Below are positions 56,501 to 64,000 of a DNA stretch of 64,000 nt, one piece after another (positions within the stretch are counted from its first letter, which is position 1; each line of letters begins with the position of its first letter). The DNA lies in the NCBI GenBank assembly GCA_965277775.1, contig OZ255843.1:186001-250000 (forward strand), read 5' to 3'. The position numbers and the translations under genes are program-made. Source of the stretch: G965195345 sp965277775. GTDB lineage: Bacteria > Pseudomonadota > Gammaproteobacteria > CAKMZV01. Under the pieces are notes generated by a model that did not search any database, was not told the origin of the DNA, and saw only the letters and a program-made list of their open reading frames with translations.

Positions 56501-57388
56501 TCCGCCTCCGCCGCCACAAGCGGACAGAAATACCGATAGCATGATGGTCGTACTGATTGCATAGAGTGCTCGACGATTCGTCTTAATTATTGTGTCTTTA
56601 ATATGATTCATTGTCACGAATTTAAACAAACTGACAGCGTGATTTTGCAAAAATCGCTTAACAGCGGATTGAGTGAATAATAATATGCTCTTTTTTATCA
56701 TATTGAACCTGCGATTTTTAAGTATTGGACATTTAACAGGATACCCCTGCGTGTAGATGATTGTACTAAATTATGAATGAGAAATACATTTAATCTAAAT
56801 GATATTGTCGGAATGTTGCTAGTTTTGGGGCGACCCATTATTGTTTTTTAACTGGGTGTAGGGAACGACAGGGTTAAAAGGGCGTCTAACAGCGCGATGA
56901 AGGCTTTGGGTTTTTCTGCATGAACCCAGTGACCTGCGCCTTCTACAGTGTGTACAGTGGCTTTGGGGAAATGCTTTTCAATGATTGCTATATCTTGGTC
57001 ACGAACATAGCCCGATAAAGCGCCACGCCCATTGCTCAGCCCCTCTTGCATCAATTCGTTTGATGAAGGCTTTTCATTAAAAATTGACGGATTGAATTTT
57101 CTTTAATGTACGGTTCTAATGCCGTACCAATCGTTTTTCTATTGAGCTGTTGCTTCAAATCAACGGCGACCAGTCCCTTTAAAAGATTCTCAAAACGTCC
57201 ATCGTTCAACCTTGGAGCATTGTCAATGACTATACGATGAGATACTTGCTCTGGATGATTGCAAGCCATACGCATCGCTGTTTTTCTGCCTAAGGAATGA
57301 CCAATCATGACCACTGGCTCACCCAAATTTACAACATAAGCGGCGACTTGTTCAGCAAAAAGAGGGAAATCCATGCCATCGTAGCGCA
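53550..57388 (-). repeat. Tandem duplication block, copy 2 (3,839 bp)
   Basis: Runs from the junction CAGAAAGATTCACCC downstream of one short lipoprotein gene to the esterase breakpoint GTAGCGCA. It contains a lipoprotein gene, its leader and a headless esterase. The same junction sequence is found at 53542-53560 and 57381-57399, so both arose from one original duplication event. Copy 1 is 57389-61327. Confidence 0.8.
53651..56701 (-). CDS. Short surface lipoprotein with Ig-like repeats and FG-GAP_2 propeller
   Basis: A 1,016-residue member with no lectin-like module. The lipobox LSVFLSAC is followed by eight glycines (two more than in the 2,470-residue member); Met 31 (56611) is an alternative start that gives a compact signal peptide. 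Ig/cadherin-like repeats fill residues about 75-450, then an Fn3-like domain (GIKTLDFNWSALPNATHYQL, about 460) and seven propeller blades from about 575 to the end RGAVYLY. Repeated blade motifs are SVSLSSNGNTLAVGA and GAVYLFRFSGGVWSQQAYIKAS. It is almost the same as the next copy upstream. Sequence after the third repeat joins directly to the segment that in the long member lies near its C-terminal repeats, so it looks like a deletion (or ancestral short) form. Confidence 0.9.
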   Translation of the reverse strand: MIKKSILLFTQSAVKRFLQNHAVSLFKFVTMNHIKDTIIKTNRRALYAISTTIMLSVFLSACGGGGGGGGTAAGTTPSINANTTPTFSVSSSRLTFNEDFVPTQSIATVRDASVLTVNQSSTGVVRVNASVNGVSISNIANAFGRTTLTISASNGNLIASTQVVVTVNAINDTPTLTVTSSSISTLGGFAPITIGITAHDVEQGTLTFTVEASTLGVVRVNTLANAILLDAITGVSGQTILTVRVSDNAGLTVTQTIAVDVTIRSSIPPELMISTNRIIVLEDFTSSVVITATATDADGGAITLSISSATNLVNAVSSVVSNNRGRITLSSVSNRNGTTTLTVRATDVGGQSTTVEMVVVVTSVNDTPTITVSMDTVTLGSVPIVLNVSASDLEDGILAFSVSSGQNLVRATVTTTNLTISRLDSRVSSIMLTLRTTDTAGATTSTVITVTLSPFFTVTTGIKTLDFNWSALPNATHYQLRSNPDGNSGFVDLTTTGVVVSPNSTMIRQTTAQALVSLRHYIPRASNPQYAVNVCTTTPCGSSFLHNSVALTNAQLNSLIGRLQASNVDAFDYFGRSVNISGDGNTLAVGAPGEQSLSTGVNGAQNDNSARYVGAVYIFRRNGGVWSQQAYIKASNAGMDDAFGGSVYLSDDGNTLAVGADGESGGSTGINGQQDLNNTSDSGAVYVFRFSGGAWSQQVYIKAPNLQSNAQFGSSVSLSGDGNTLAVGEPSNALGNTGVNDVRSVANFPFSGAAYVFRFSGGVWSQQAFIKATNTSLTIRFGYSVSLSSNGNTLAVGARQENGSSTGINGLQSDGAKRSGAAYLFRFSGGVWTQQAYIKASNTQVDAEFGHSVSLSSNGNTLAVGAINEDGSSTGVNGLQDDNSTSTGAVYLFRFSGGVWSQQAYIKASNSGTNDFFGEAVSLSADGNTLAVGADFEDGLASGVGGAENNDDATNSGAVYVFEFRNGTWAQQSYIKSNPSVTNSYFGGSVSFSNDGHTLAVGVENEAGSRGAVYLY

Positions 57389-57401
57389 CAGAAAGATTCA
57401 C
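56848..57401 (-). pseudogene. Truncated, frameshifted copy of the ybfF-like esterase (copy 2)
   Basis: Shares the same 5' truncation point and the same 101-bp internal deletion as the fragment at 53010. It also carries GHSLGRK and an extra base near 57056 that ends the first frame after MKSLHQTN. The C-terminal part (GAGHWVHAEKPKAFIALL) is preserved in another frame. Shared scars show that it and the other fragment descend from one damaged copy. Confidence 0.88.
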
Positions 57402-60400
57402 CCTATGTGCTTATTCTGCAAATGATTAAGCACGTTTGACAAGGACCTACCTGCACAAAATCTGAATTTGATTAAATGGGTGAGAACATTTAATACAAAT
57501 ATACGGCGCCTCTACTGTCGGCTTCATTTTCTACACCAACGGCAAGCGTATGCCCATCATTGCTAAAACTCACTGAACCGCCAAAATTACTTAAGGCTAC
57601 ATTGGGACTCGATTTTATATAAGATTGTTGAGCCCAAGTACCGTTCCTAAATTCAAACACATAGACTGCGCCTGAAGTAGTAGCATCGTCATTATTTTCA
57701 GCGCCTCCAACGCCTGAAGCCAAACCATCTTCAAAATTTGCCCCAACAGCCAGGGTATTGCCATCAGCGCTGAGACTCACAGCTTCGCCAAAAAAATCAT
57801 TAGTTCCTGAATTGGATGCTTTGATGTACGCTTGTTGGGACCAAACACCACCACTGAAGCGAAATAGATACACCGCCCCTGTACTAGTCGAGTTATCATC
57901 CTGCAACCCATTAACGCCCGTTGAGGAGCCATCCTCGTATCTTGCCCCAACAGCCAAGGTATTGCCATTGCTACTTAGACTCACAGAATAGCCAAATTCA
58001 GCGCCTGCCTGTGTATTAGATGCTTTAATATACGCTTGTTGTGTCCAAACGCCGCCGCTAAAGCGAAATAAGTAAGCCGCGCCTGATCTCTTGACACCAT
58101 CACTCTGCAACCCATTAATGCCTGTTGATGAGCCATTCTCTTGTCTTGCCCCAACGGCCAAGGTATTGCCATTGCTGCTTAGACTCACAGAATAGCCAAA
58201 TCTAATGGTTAAACTTGTATTTGTTGCTTTAATAAAGGCTTGTTGGGACCAAACGCCGCCACTAAAACGGAATACATACGCTGCCCCTGAAAAAGGAAAA
58301 TTAGCGACCGATCGAACATCATTGACCCCAGTATTACCTAAAGAATTGTTAGGTTCTCCCACAGCAAGGGTGTTGCCATCACCGCTTAAACTCACAGAGC
58401 TGCCAAATTGTGCGTTGCTTTGTAAATTTGATGCTTTGATGTACGCTTGTTGGGACCAAGCGCCACCACTGAAGCGGAATACATAGACAGCTCCGGAATA
58501 TGATGTGTTATTTAAATCCTGTTGGCCATTGATTCCTGTGGACCCACCGCTTTCGACATTTGCGCCCACGGCAAGGGTATTACCATCATCGCTTAGATGC
58601 ACAGAGCTGCCAAATCCATCACCCATACCCGCATTTGATGCTTTGATGTACGCTTGTTGGGACCAAACGCCGCCATTGCGACGGAATATATACACAGCCC
58701 CCACATATCGAGCACTATTATCATTTTGTGCCCCATTGACACCTGTCGATAAACTTTTCTCCCCAGGAGCCCCCACCGCCAGGGTATTACCATCGCCGCT
58801 TATATTCGCTGATCTGCCGAAATAATCAAAAGCATCAACATTGCTTGCCTGGAGGCGACCAATCAAGCTGTTCAATTGCGCATTGGTCAAAGCCACCGAG
58901 CTATGCAAAAATGAAGACCCACACGGCGTTGTGGTGCAAATATTCACCGCATATTGCGGATTACTCGCCCTAGGAATATAGTGGCGTAAGCTCACCAGAG
59001 CTTGTGCTGTGGTCTGCCTAATCATCGTGCTATTAGGACTGACCACGACACCTGTCGTAGTCAAGTCCACAAACCCCGAATTGCCATCGGGATTACTTCG
59101 CAATTGATAATGGGTCGCATTAGACAGCGCACTCCAATTAAAATCTAGGGTTTTTATACCCGTGGTTACAGCAAAAGTAAAAAATCGTGATAGGGTGACG
59201 GTAATAACGGTTGACGTTGTTGCCCCAGCCGTATCGGTTGTTCTAAGGGTCAGCATGGTTGAAGAGGCCCGCGAGTCTAAACGGCTTATGGTTAAGTTTG
59301 TGGTGGTGACGGTTGCGCGAACTAAGTTTTGACCCGATGATGCGCTGAAAGCTAAGATGCCATCCTCCAAATCGGAAGCTGATACGTTCAGTACAATCGG
59401 AACTGAACCCAAAGTCACCGTGCGCATTGAGACGGTTATGGTTGGCGTATCATTGACTGGCGTCACGACCATAACCATCTCAACAGTAGTCGATTGTCCA
59501 CCCACATCGGTTGCACGGACGGTCAAGGTTGTGGTGCCATTGCGATTGCTCACCGATGATAATGTAATGCGACCCCTATTGTTGGAAACAACAGATGAAA
59601 CCGCATTCACAAGGTGTGTGGCTGAACTTATTGAGAGAGTTATTGCATCACCATCAGCATCGGTCGCCGTGGCTGTGATCACCACAGAGGAGGTAAAATC
59701 TTCTAGCACAATGATACGATTGGTCGAAATCATCAGCTCAGGTGGGGTACTGGAGCGAATGGTCACATCAACAGCGATTGTTTGCGTGACAGTTAACCCC
59801 GCATTATCAGAAACCCTGACGGTTAAGATGGTTTGACCTGACACACCAGTAATGGTGTCCAAGAGAATGGCATTCGCCAATGTATTCACTCTGACCACAC
59901 CTAAGGTTGAGGCTTCCACAGTAAAGGCCAAAGTGCCTTGCTCAACATCGTGGGTTGTAATGCCAATGGTAATCGGAGCAAATCCACCCAGGGTTGAGAT
60001 ACTGTTCCTTGTCACTGTTAAAGTTGGCGTATCGTTGATAGCATTCACCGTCACAACCACCTGAGTTGAAGCATTAAGATTACCATTGCTGGCGGAAATG
60101 GTTAAGGTGGTTTGACCAAAAGCATTGGCTATGTTCGATATGGAGACGCCATTAACTGAAGTGATTACTCTGACCACGCCTGTAGAAGATTGATTGACTG
60201 TTAAAACGCTTGCATCACGTACAGTGGCAATCGACTGCGTTGGGACAAAATCTTCATTGAATGTCAAACGGCTACTCGAAACCGAAAAAGTGGGCGTTGT
60301 GTTCGCGTTAATCGATGGAGTCGTTCCAGCGGCAGTGCCGCCGCCTCCGCCTCCGCCGCCACAAGCGGACAGAAATACCGATAGCATGATGGTCGTACTG

Positions 60401-61327
60401 ATTGCATAGAGTGCTCGGCGATTCGTCTTAATTATTGCGTCTTTAATATGATTCATTGTCACGAATTTAAACAAACTGACAGCGTGATTGTGCAAAAATC
60501 GCTTAACAGCGGATTGAGTGAATAATAGTATGCTCTTTTTTATCATATTGAACCTGTGATTTTTAAGTATTGGACATTTAACAGGATGCCCCTGCATGTA
60601 GATGATTGTACTAAATTATGAATGAGAAATACATTTAAATCTAAATAATATTGTCGGAATGTGGCTGTTGACCCATTGTTGATTTTTTAACTGGGTGTCA
60701 GGCGTTACGAGGCTAAAAGGTCGTCTAACAACTCGATGAAGGCTTTGGGTTTTTCTGCATGAACCCAGTGACCTGCGCCTTCTACAGTGTGTACAGTGGC
60801 TTTGGGGAAATGCTTTTCAATGATTGCTATATCTTGGTCACGAACATAGTCCGATAAAGCACCACGAATAAAATCACTCCGTCCAGAAAATTGATCATTT
60901 GGCTCAATCCCTGGTTCTAACCAATGTTTGTTATGGTTGTTGATGGCTTGTAAATTAAAGCGCCACGTCCATTGCTCAGCCCCTCTTGCATCAATCGTTT
61001 GATGAAGACTTTTCATCAAAAACTGACGAATTGAATTTTCTTGAATATAAGGCTCTAATGCGGCTCCAATCGTTTTTCGATTGAGCTGTTGCTTCAAATC
61101 TACGGCAACCAGTCCTTTTAAAAGATCATCAAACCGCCCATCGTTCAACCGTGGCGCAATGTCTATAACGATAAGATGTGATACTTGCTCTGGATGATTG
61201 CAAGCCATGCGCATCGCTGTTTTTCCGCCTAAGGAATGACCAATTAAGATCACTGGCTCACCCAAGTTTGCAACATAAGCGGCAACTTGTTCAGCAAAAA
61301 AAGGGAAATCCATGCCATCGTAACGCA
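57389..61327 (-). repeat. Tandem duplication block, copy 1 (3,939 bp), with the esterase intact across its end
   Basis: The counterpart of 53550-57388. It is about 100 bp longer because the 101-bp esterase segment (60856-60966) is still present. The block ends inside the intact esterase gene at codon about 54, where the truncated copies begin. Confidence 0.75.
57490..60546 (-). CDS. Short surface lipoprotein with Ig-like repeats and FG-GAP_2 propeller (second copy)
   Basis: A 1,018-residue near-duplicate of the gene at 53651. I place the start at 60546 to match the MIKKSILLFTQ start of the paralogues; a 17-codon upstream extension to 60597 exists only because of a single base change making an ATG in the leader. 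Met 48 of that longer frame (60456) is another start. Lipobox LSVFLSAC with eight glycines, Ig-like repeats, Fn3-like domain and seven propeller blades as in its twin. Differences from the twin are scattered substitutions, concentrated in blade loops. It is the first copy after the intact esterase gene, so it may represent the parental arrangement. Confidence 0.9.
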   Translation of the reverse strand: MIKKSILLFTQSAVKRFLHNHAVSLFKFVTMNHIKDAIIKTNRRALYAISTTIMLSVFLSACGGGGGGGGTAAGTTPSINANTTPTFSVSSSRLTFNEDFVPTQSIATVRDASVLTVNQSSTGVVRVITSVNGVSISNIANAFGQTTLTISASNGNLNASTQVVVTVNAINDTPTLTVTRNSISTLGGFAPITIGITTHDVEQGTLAFTVEASTLGVVRVNTLANAILLDTITGVSGQTILTVRVSDNAGLTVTQTIAVDVTIRSSTPPELMISTNRIIVLEDFTSSVVITATATDADGDAITLSISSATHLVNAVSSVVSNNRGRITLSSVSNRNGTTTLTVRATDVGGQSTTVEMVMVVTPVNDTPTITVSMRTVTLGSVPIVLNVSASDLEDGILAFSASSGQNLVRATVTTTNLTISRLDSRASSTMLTLRTTDTAGATTSTVITVTLSRFFTFAVTTGIKTLDFNWSALSNATHYQLRSNPDGNSGFVDLTTTGVVVSPNSTMIRQTTAQALVSLRHYIPRASNPQYAVNICTTTPCGSSFLHSSVALTNAQLNSLIGRLQASNVDAFDYFGRSANISGDGNTLAVGAPGEKSLSTGVNGAQNDNSARYVGAVYIFRRNGGVWSQQAYIKASNAGMGDGFGSSVHLSDDGNTLAVGANVESGGSTGINGQQDLNNTSYSGAVYVFRFSGGAWSQQAYIKASNLQSNAQFGSSVSLSGDGNTLAVGEPNNSLGNTGVNDVRSVANFPFSGAAYVFRFSGGVWSQQAFIKATNTSLTIRFGYSVSLSSNGNTLAVGARQENGSSTGINGLQSDGVKRSGAAYLFRFSGGVWTQQAYIKASNTQAGAEFGYSVSLSSNGNTLAVGARYEDGSSTGVNGLQDDNSTSTGAVYLFRFSGGVWSQQAYIKASNSGTNDFFGEAVSLSADGNTLAVGANFEDGLASGVGGAENNDDATTSGAVYVFEFRNGTWAQQSYIKSSPNVALSNFGGSVSFSNDGHTLAVGVENEADSRGAVYLY

Positions 61328-61484
61328 AGGATTCGCCATGATTGGGCAAATCAAGTCGATGGACAGTAAATCGGTCGGAAAATTGCCGAGCAATGAGTTT
61401 TAAATTGTCTTTGTCACCAAATAGGCCGTGCAAAACCACCATTGGTGGCCCCTGCCCTGTGCAATCAGCCGCCAACAATGTCAT
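60705..61484 (-). CDS. ybfF: Alpha/beta-hydrolase, YbfF-like esterase
   Basis: A 259-residue alpha/beta-hydrolase. The oxyanion region is VVLHGLFGDKDN (16-27), the nucleophile elbow GHSLGG has Ser 84, the likely acid is Asp 108 in VIDIAP, and the His is 239 in GAGHWVHAEKP. These features and the length match YbfF-type esterases, which hydrolyse short- to medium-chain acyl esters including acyl-CoA and related thioesters in vitro. It starts 7 bp after corC in the same direction, so it is probably the last gene of the ybe operon. Two damaged copies of it lie among the lipoprotein genes to the left. Confidence 0.9.
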   Translation of the reverse strand: MTLLAADCTGQGPPMVVLHGLFGDKDNLKLIARQFSDRFTVHRLDLPNHGESLRYDGMDFPFFAEQVAAYVANLGEPVILIGHSLGGKTAMRMACNHPEQVSHLIVIDIAPRLNDGRFDDLLKGLVAVDLKQQLNRKTIGAALEPYIQENSIRQFLMKSLHQTIDARGAEQWTWRFNLQAINNHNKHWLEPGIEPNDQFSGRSDFIRGALSDYVRDQDIAIIEKHFPKATVHTVEGAGHWVHAEKPKAFIELLDDLLAS

Positions 61485-61490
61485 TTCTGA

Positions 61491-62327
61491 TTATTCCGTT
61501 TCTCTAAGTGGTTTTACACTGACCAATTGAATTCTGCGTTCGTCGATTTGTAGCACCCGAAAACTGTAGCCATCAATATGAATCTTCTCGCCTTTTTCTG
61601 GCAGGTGTTCAAATCGCTCCAATAACAAACCAGCCAATGTATCCGAATCTGATTCAAACGGCACCTTGAATCGTTCACGCATATCAGTTAAGGGCGTCAA
61701 CCCTTTGATGCTGTATTGTTTGCCATGATTGATAATTAACATCTCGCCCAGTGCGTCGTGTTCATCGTTGATCTCACCGACAATTTGCTCTAAAACGTCC
61801 TCAATGGTAATAAGACCCACCAATTCCGAATGTTCATCGAGCACGATGGCCATATGCTGTCGTGAATCTCTAAAATCTTTCAGTAGGAAATTTAAGCGCT
61901 GGCTTTCTGGCACTGAACGTATGGTTCGCACCACTTTTTTCATGTTCCATTCTTTGGGTTTGGCGTGCAAGTTTGGCAATAAATCTTTGGCAAATAAAAC
62001 GCCAACGGGCTCATCTCCTTCAAGCACAGGATAACGTGAGTGCTGTTTTTCTTCAATGATTTCCAAAATGTGCTCAAGCGAAGCATGCACATCAACCGTA
62101 TTCATTTCTGGTCTGGGTATCATGATGTCTTTGACCCTTAACTCATTGACTTTTAGAATGCCTTCAATCATTTGCAAGGCTTCTGAATTCAAAACCCCCT
62201 CGCGCGTTGCTTCGCCTAATTGTTCTCTGAGCATCTCAATGCCTTCAGGTTTATCCTTATTAAGCATCAAGCTACTCAACCACGTGAATAACGAAGTGTT
62301 TTTGTTCAATTCATCATTCATTTTCAT
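61491..62327 (-). CDS. corC: CorC/YbeX family CBS-domain protein
   Basis: A 278-residue cytosolic protein with two CBS domains (IMIPRPEMNTVDVHASLEHILEI near 70-95 and HMAIVLDEHSELVGLITIEDVLEQIVGEI near 155-185) and a C-terminal CorC/HlyC domain (YSIKGLTPLTDMRERF, DTLAGLLLERF). In enterobacteria ybeX/corC lies in the ybeZ-ybeY-ybeX operon and is linked to magnesium/cobalt handling and ribosome upkeep. Start overlaps the ybeY end by 14 nt, supporting coupled translation. Confidence 0.93.
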   Translation of the reverse strand: MKMNDELNKNTSLFTWLSSLMLNKDKPEGIEMLREQLGEATREGVLNSEALQMIEGILKVNELRVKDIMIPRPEMNTVDVHASLEHILEIIEEKQHSRYPVLEGDEPVGVLFAKDLLPNLHAKPKEWNMKKVVRTIRSVPESQRLNFLLKDFRDSRQHMAIVLDEHSELVGLITIEDVLEQIVGEINDEHDALGEMLIINHGKQYSIKGLTPLTDMRERFKVPFESDSDTLAGLLLERFEHLPEKGEKIHIDGYSFRVLQIDERRIQLVSVKPLRETE

Positions 62328-62802
62328 TGCGCCATGGATCTGGATAATTTAAACTGAGCATGATTTGCGATTCCATCGCTTCCATCTTTTGCCTCTCTTC
62401 ATCGTTCATATGATCAAAATCGAGCAGATGAAGCGTGCCATGTATGACGATATGCGCTAATCGGTGCTGGTATTCAATGCCCATTGCATCGGCTTCTTGG
62501 CGGACGATGCTCGGACAGACCATAATATCGCCCAAATGTCGGGGTTCACCGACCTTTTTAAACCAGTCTTGTTGCTTTTCACTGATGGTAAAAGAAAGTA
62601 CATTGGTTGGGTAATCTAAGCCTCGAAATTCTAGATTACTCGCTTGTATTTCAGACGCCGTACAATAGCGCACATTCATTTGCGCTGGGCTCTCTGAAAC
62701 GGCTTGATGGAATGTTTGTGCCACCCAGATCTGAGTGACGCTTATCGATGGGGGTTCTTCAATGTCCTTAGAAATTGAAACGAAAATTTCTGATTTATCC
62801 AT
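62314..62802 (-). CDS. ybeY: Endoribonuclease YbeY (16S rRNA maturation)
   Basis: A 162-residue protein with the YbeY metal motif HGTLHLLDFDH, giving zinc-binding His 121, His 125 and His 131, and the upstream conserved TNVLSFTI segment. The usual Gly in the LGYDH part is Asp here (LLDFDH), a minor change that leaves the histidines in place. YbeY takes part in 3'-end maturation of 16S rRNA and ribosome quality control. The start overlaps the phoH gene by 8 nt. Confidence 0.95.
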   Translation of the reverse strand: MDKSEIFVSISKDIEEPPSISVTQIWVAQTFHQAVSESPAQMNVRYCTASEIQASNLEFRGLDYPTNVLSFTISEKQQDWFKKVGEPRHLGDIMVCPSIVRQEADAMGIEYQHRLAHIVIHGTLHLLDFDHMNDEERQKMEAMESQIMLSLNYPDPWRNENE

Positions 62803-63796
62803 AATTTTTCATGTTAGTGGTTTTGTTAGATTGTTCCCTTTGGTTATCATTATACTGATCAAATGCATTGATGATGTCCTTGACCAAACTATGTCGCATC
62901 ACATTGTCTGGGGTAAAGACATTAAAACCTATATCGGGTACTTTGCCTAATATATCTGGCATTTTAATCAATCCAGACTGTTGGTGGTGAGGCAAATCAA
63001 TTTGAGATTCATCGCCCGCTACAACGGCTTTTGAATTGAACCCAATACGGGTTAAAAACATTTTCATTTGTAAGATCGTGGTGTTCTGCGCTTCATCCAA
63101 AATCATAAAACTGTCATTTAAGGTGCGACCCCGCATATAAGCCAAGGGCGCTACTTCAATCACATTCGTTTGCAAATGTTTTTCAACCTGCTCAGCGCCC
63201 AACATATCAGTCAATGCATCCAATAAGGGGCGGAGGTATGGATCGGCTTTTTGGGTTAAATCGCCAGGTAAGAAGCCTAATTTCTCACCAGCTTCCACCG
63301 CTGGTCGAGTCAAAACAATGCGTTTTACTTCATCCTTTTCTAATGCTTCAACCGCTGCGGCAACCGCCAAATAGGTTTTGCCTGTGCCCGCTGAACCTAT
63401 GGCAAAATTAAGCGGTAATGTCCGTAGGTTATGGATATATCGCAGCTGATTTTTACCATAGGTCTTAATGCGCTTACGTCCAACTTTTAGTATTTCAAAG
63501 GCATTGAGCACCCATTCATTGGCTTCATTATCGCTTTGATGCTTATCACATACAGCGAGCATGGCCGCCACGTCTTCGGCGTGTATTTCACGCTCATTGG
63601 CTTCGTTGAACAGTGTTTTGATCATTTGACTGGCGATTTTCACCGAGTATTCATTGCCTTCAAATTGGAAATCAAATCCACGTTGGTTGATACAAACATT
63701 GAAATGGCGCTCGATGGTTTTGATGTGTTCGTTCAAATGACCGCACAGTCTGGTTAAGAATAAATTGTTTTTAGGGCTCAATTGCAGTGCAGTCAT
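62795..63796 (-). CDS. ybeZ: PhoH-like ATPase YbeZ
   Basis: A 333-residue protein with an N-terminal KH-like region (about 1-80), a Walker A IGSAGTGKTYLAVAAA at about 133-148 and a Walker B-like SFMILDEAQNT segment, followed by GDESQIDLP. YbeZ partners YbeY in RNA metabolism. It is the first gene of the three-gene overlapping set. The region 63797-64000 upstream shows no gene I can support; in related genomes miaB commonly lies there. Confidence 0.95.
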   Translation of the reverse strand: MTALQLSPKNNLFLTRLCGHLNEHIKTIERHFNVCINQRGFDFQFEGNEYSVKIASQMIKTLFNEANEREIHAEDVAAMLAVCDKHQSDNEANEWVLNAFEILKVGRKRIKTYGKNQLRYIHNLRTLPLNFAIGSAGTGKTYLAVAAAVEALEKDEVKRIVLTRPAVEAGEKLGFLPGDLTQKADPYLRPLLDALTDMLGAEQVEKHLQTNVIEVAPLAYMRGRTLNDSFMILDEAQNTTILQMKMFLTRIGFNSKAVVAGDESQIDLPHHQQSGLIKMPDILGKVPDIGFNVFTPDNVMRHSLVKDIINAFDQYNDNQREQSNKTTNMKNYG

Positions 63797-64000
63797 AAAT
63801 CAATAGAAAGGTGTTTTCTGTCCATAAGCGTAGAGGGGATGCAAGGCTTCATTTCGCGCCATAGAATATCATTGACAACAATAACGCAGCCAATGAGTTG
63901 CATAAATGCTTGAGTCTGTTGCCAGATTAACAAATGAGTAGAAGCTGTTGGTTGAAGTTTTGTGTTCAGATCGATGCTGAGTAATTAGATGATTTCAATT

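Noticed and set aside
27393..60546. CRISPR-like or other regular short repeats
   Set aside because: All the regular periodicity is explained by protein-coding modules; there are no short identical repeats with unique spacers.
60547..60597. 17-codon N-terminal extension of the second short lipoprotein
   Set aside because: It depends on one base change that creates an ATG; the paralogues lack it.
63797..63990. Short minus-strand frame overlapping the phoH start by ATGA
   Set aside because: About 60 residues with no recognisable family; the coupling-like overlap alone is not enough.

Overview
The window reads as a chromosomal segment of a moderately AT-rich gammaproteobacterium. The strongest indication is the conserved order phoH(ybeZ)-ybeY-corC followed by a ybfF-like esterase at the right end, together with TRAP and polyamine-type ABC transporters, a Gram-negative lipobox family and GST/EamA genes. 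I cannot place it to genus from sequence alone.

Left part (1-17.9 kb): a mosaic of housekeeping and transport genes with three sets of defence-like genes. A partial secreted beta-lactamase-fold hydrolase and a GST come first (minus strand). Next is a tightly coupled two-gene operon on the minus strand: a GTG-started Mrr-nuclease/SF2-helicase fusion and a long multi-helix-turn-helix protein with a sigma-region-4-like motif. An exported amidohydrolase is divergent from it behind an 18-bp perfect dyad. Then follow an HNH nuclease and a Fic AMPylase-type protein, a DctPQM TRAP transporter (with an unusual 318-bp gap between dctP and dctQ), and a relic type I restriction locus: the HsdR C-terminal end, a ParB-like gene, a D12-class adenine methyltransferase, and the N-terminal end of HsdM.

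Middle (18.1-26.6 kb, all minus strand): a spermidine/putrescine-type ABC importer lies downstream of a clear creatinase whose catalytic residues sit at the same numbers as in the Pseudomonas putida enzyme. The likely joint role is creatine (or related guanidino compound) uptake and cleavage to sarcosine and urea. Two tandem EamA-type exporters follow.

Right-centre (26.8-60.6 kb, minus strand): a tandem family of secreted lipoproteins dominates the window. From right to left there are two ~1,016-residue members, one of 2,470 residues, one giant of 5,897 residues, and a decayed copy. All share a lipobox, cadherin/Ig-like repeats, an Fn3-like domain and a C-terminal seven-bladed FG-GAP_2-type propeller. 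The longer members carry 2 and 9 cysteine-free C-type-lectin-like modules inserted in higher-order repeats. Esterase fragments between copies record a ~3.84-kb tandem duplication whose breakpoints and a 101-bp repeat-mediated deletion can be read from the sequence.

Right end (60.7-63.8 kb): the intact esterase, corC, ybeY and phoH form one overlapping operon on the minus strand. I saw no rRNA, tRNA or CRISPR array. The most novel-looking elements are the modular lipoprotein array and the Mrr-helicase/sigma-like two-gene operon.
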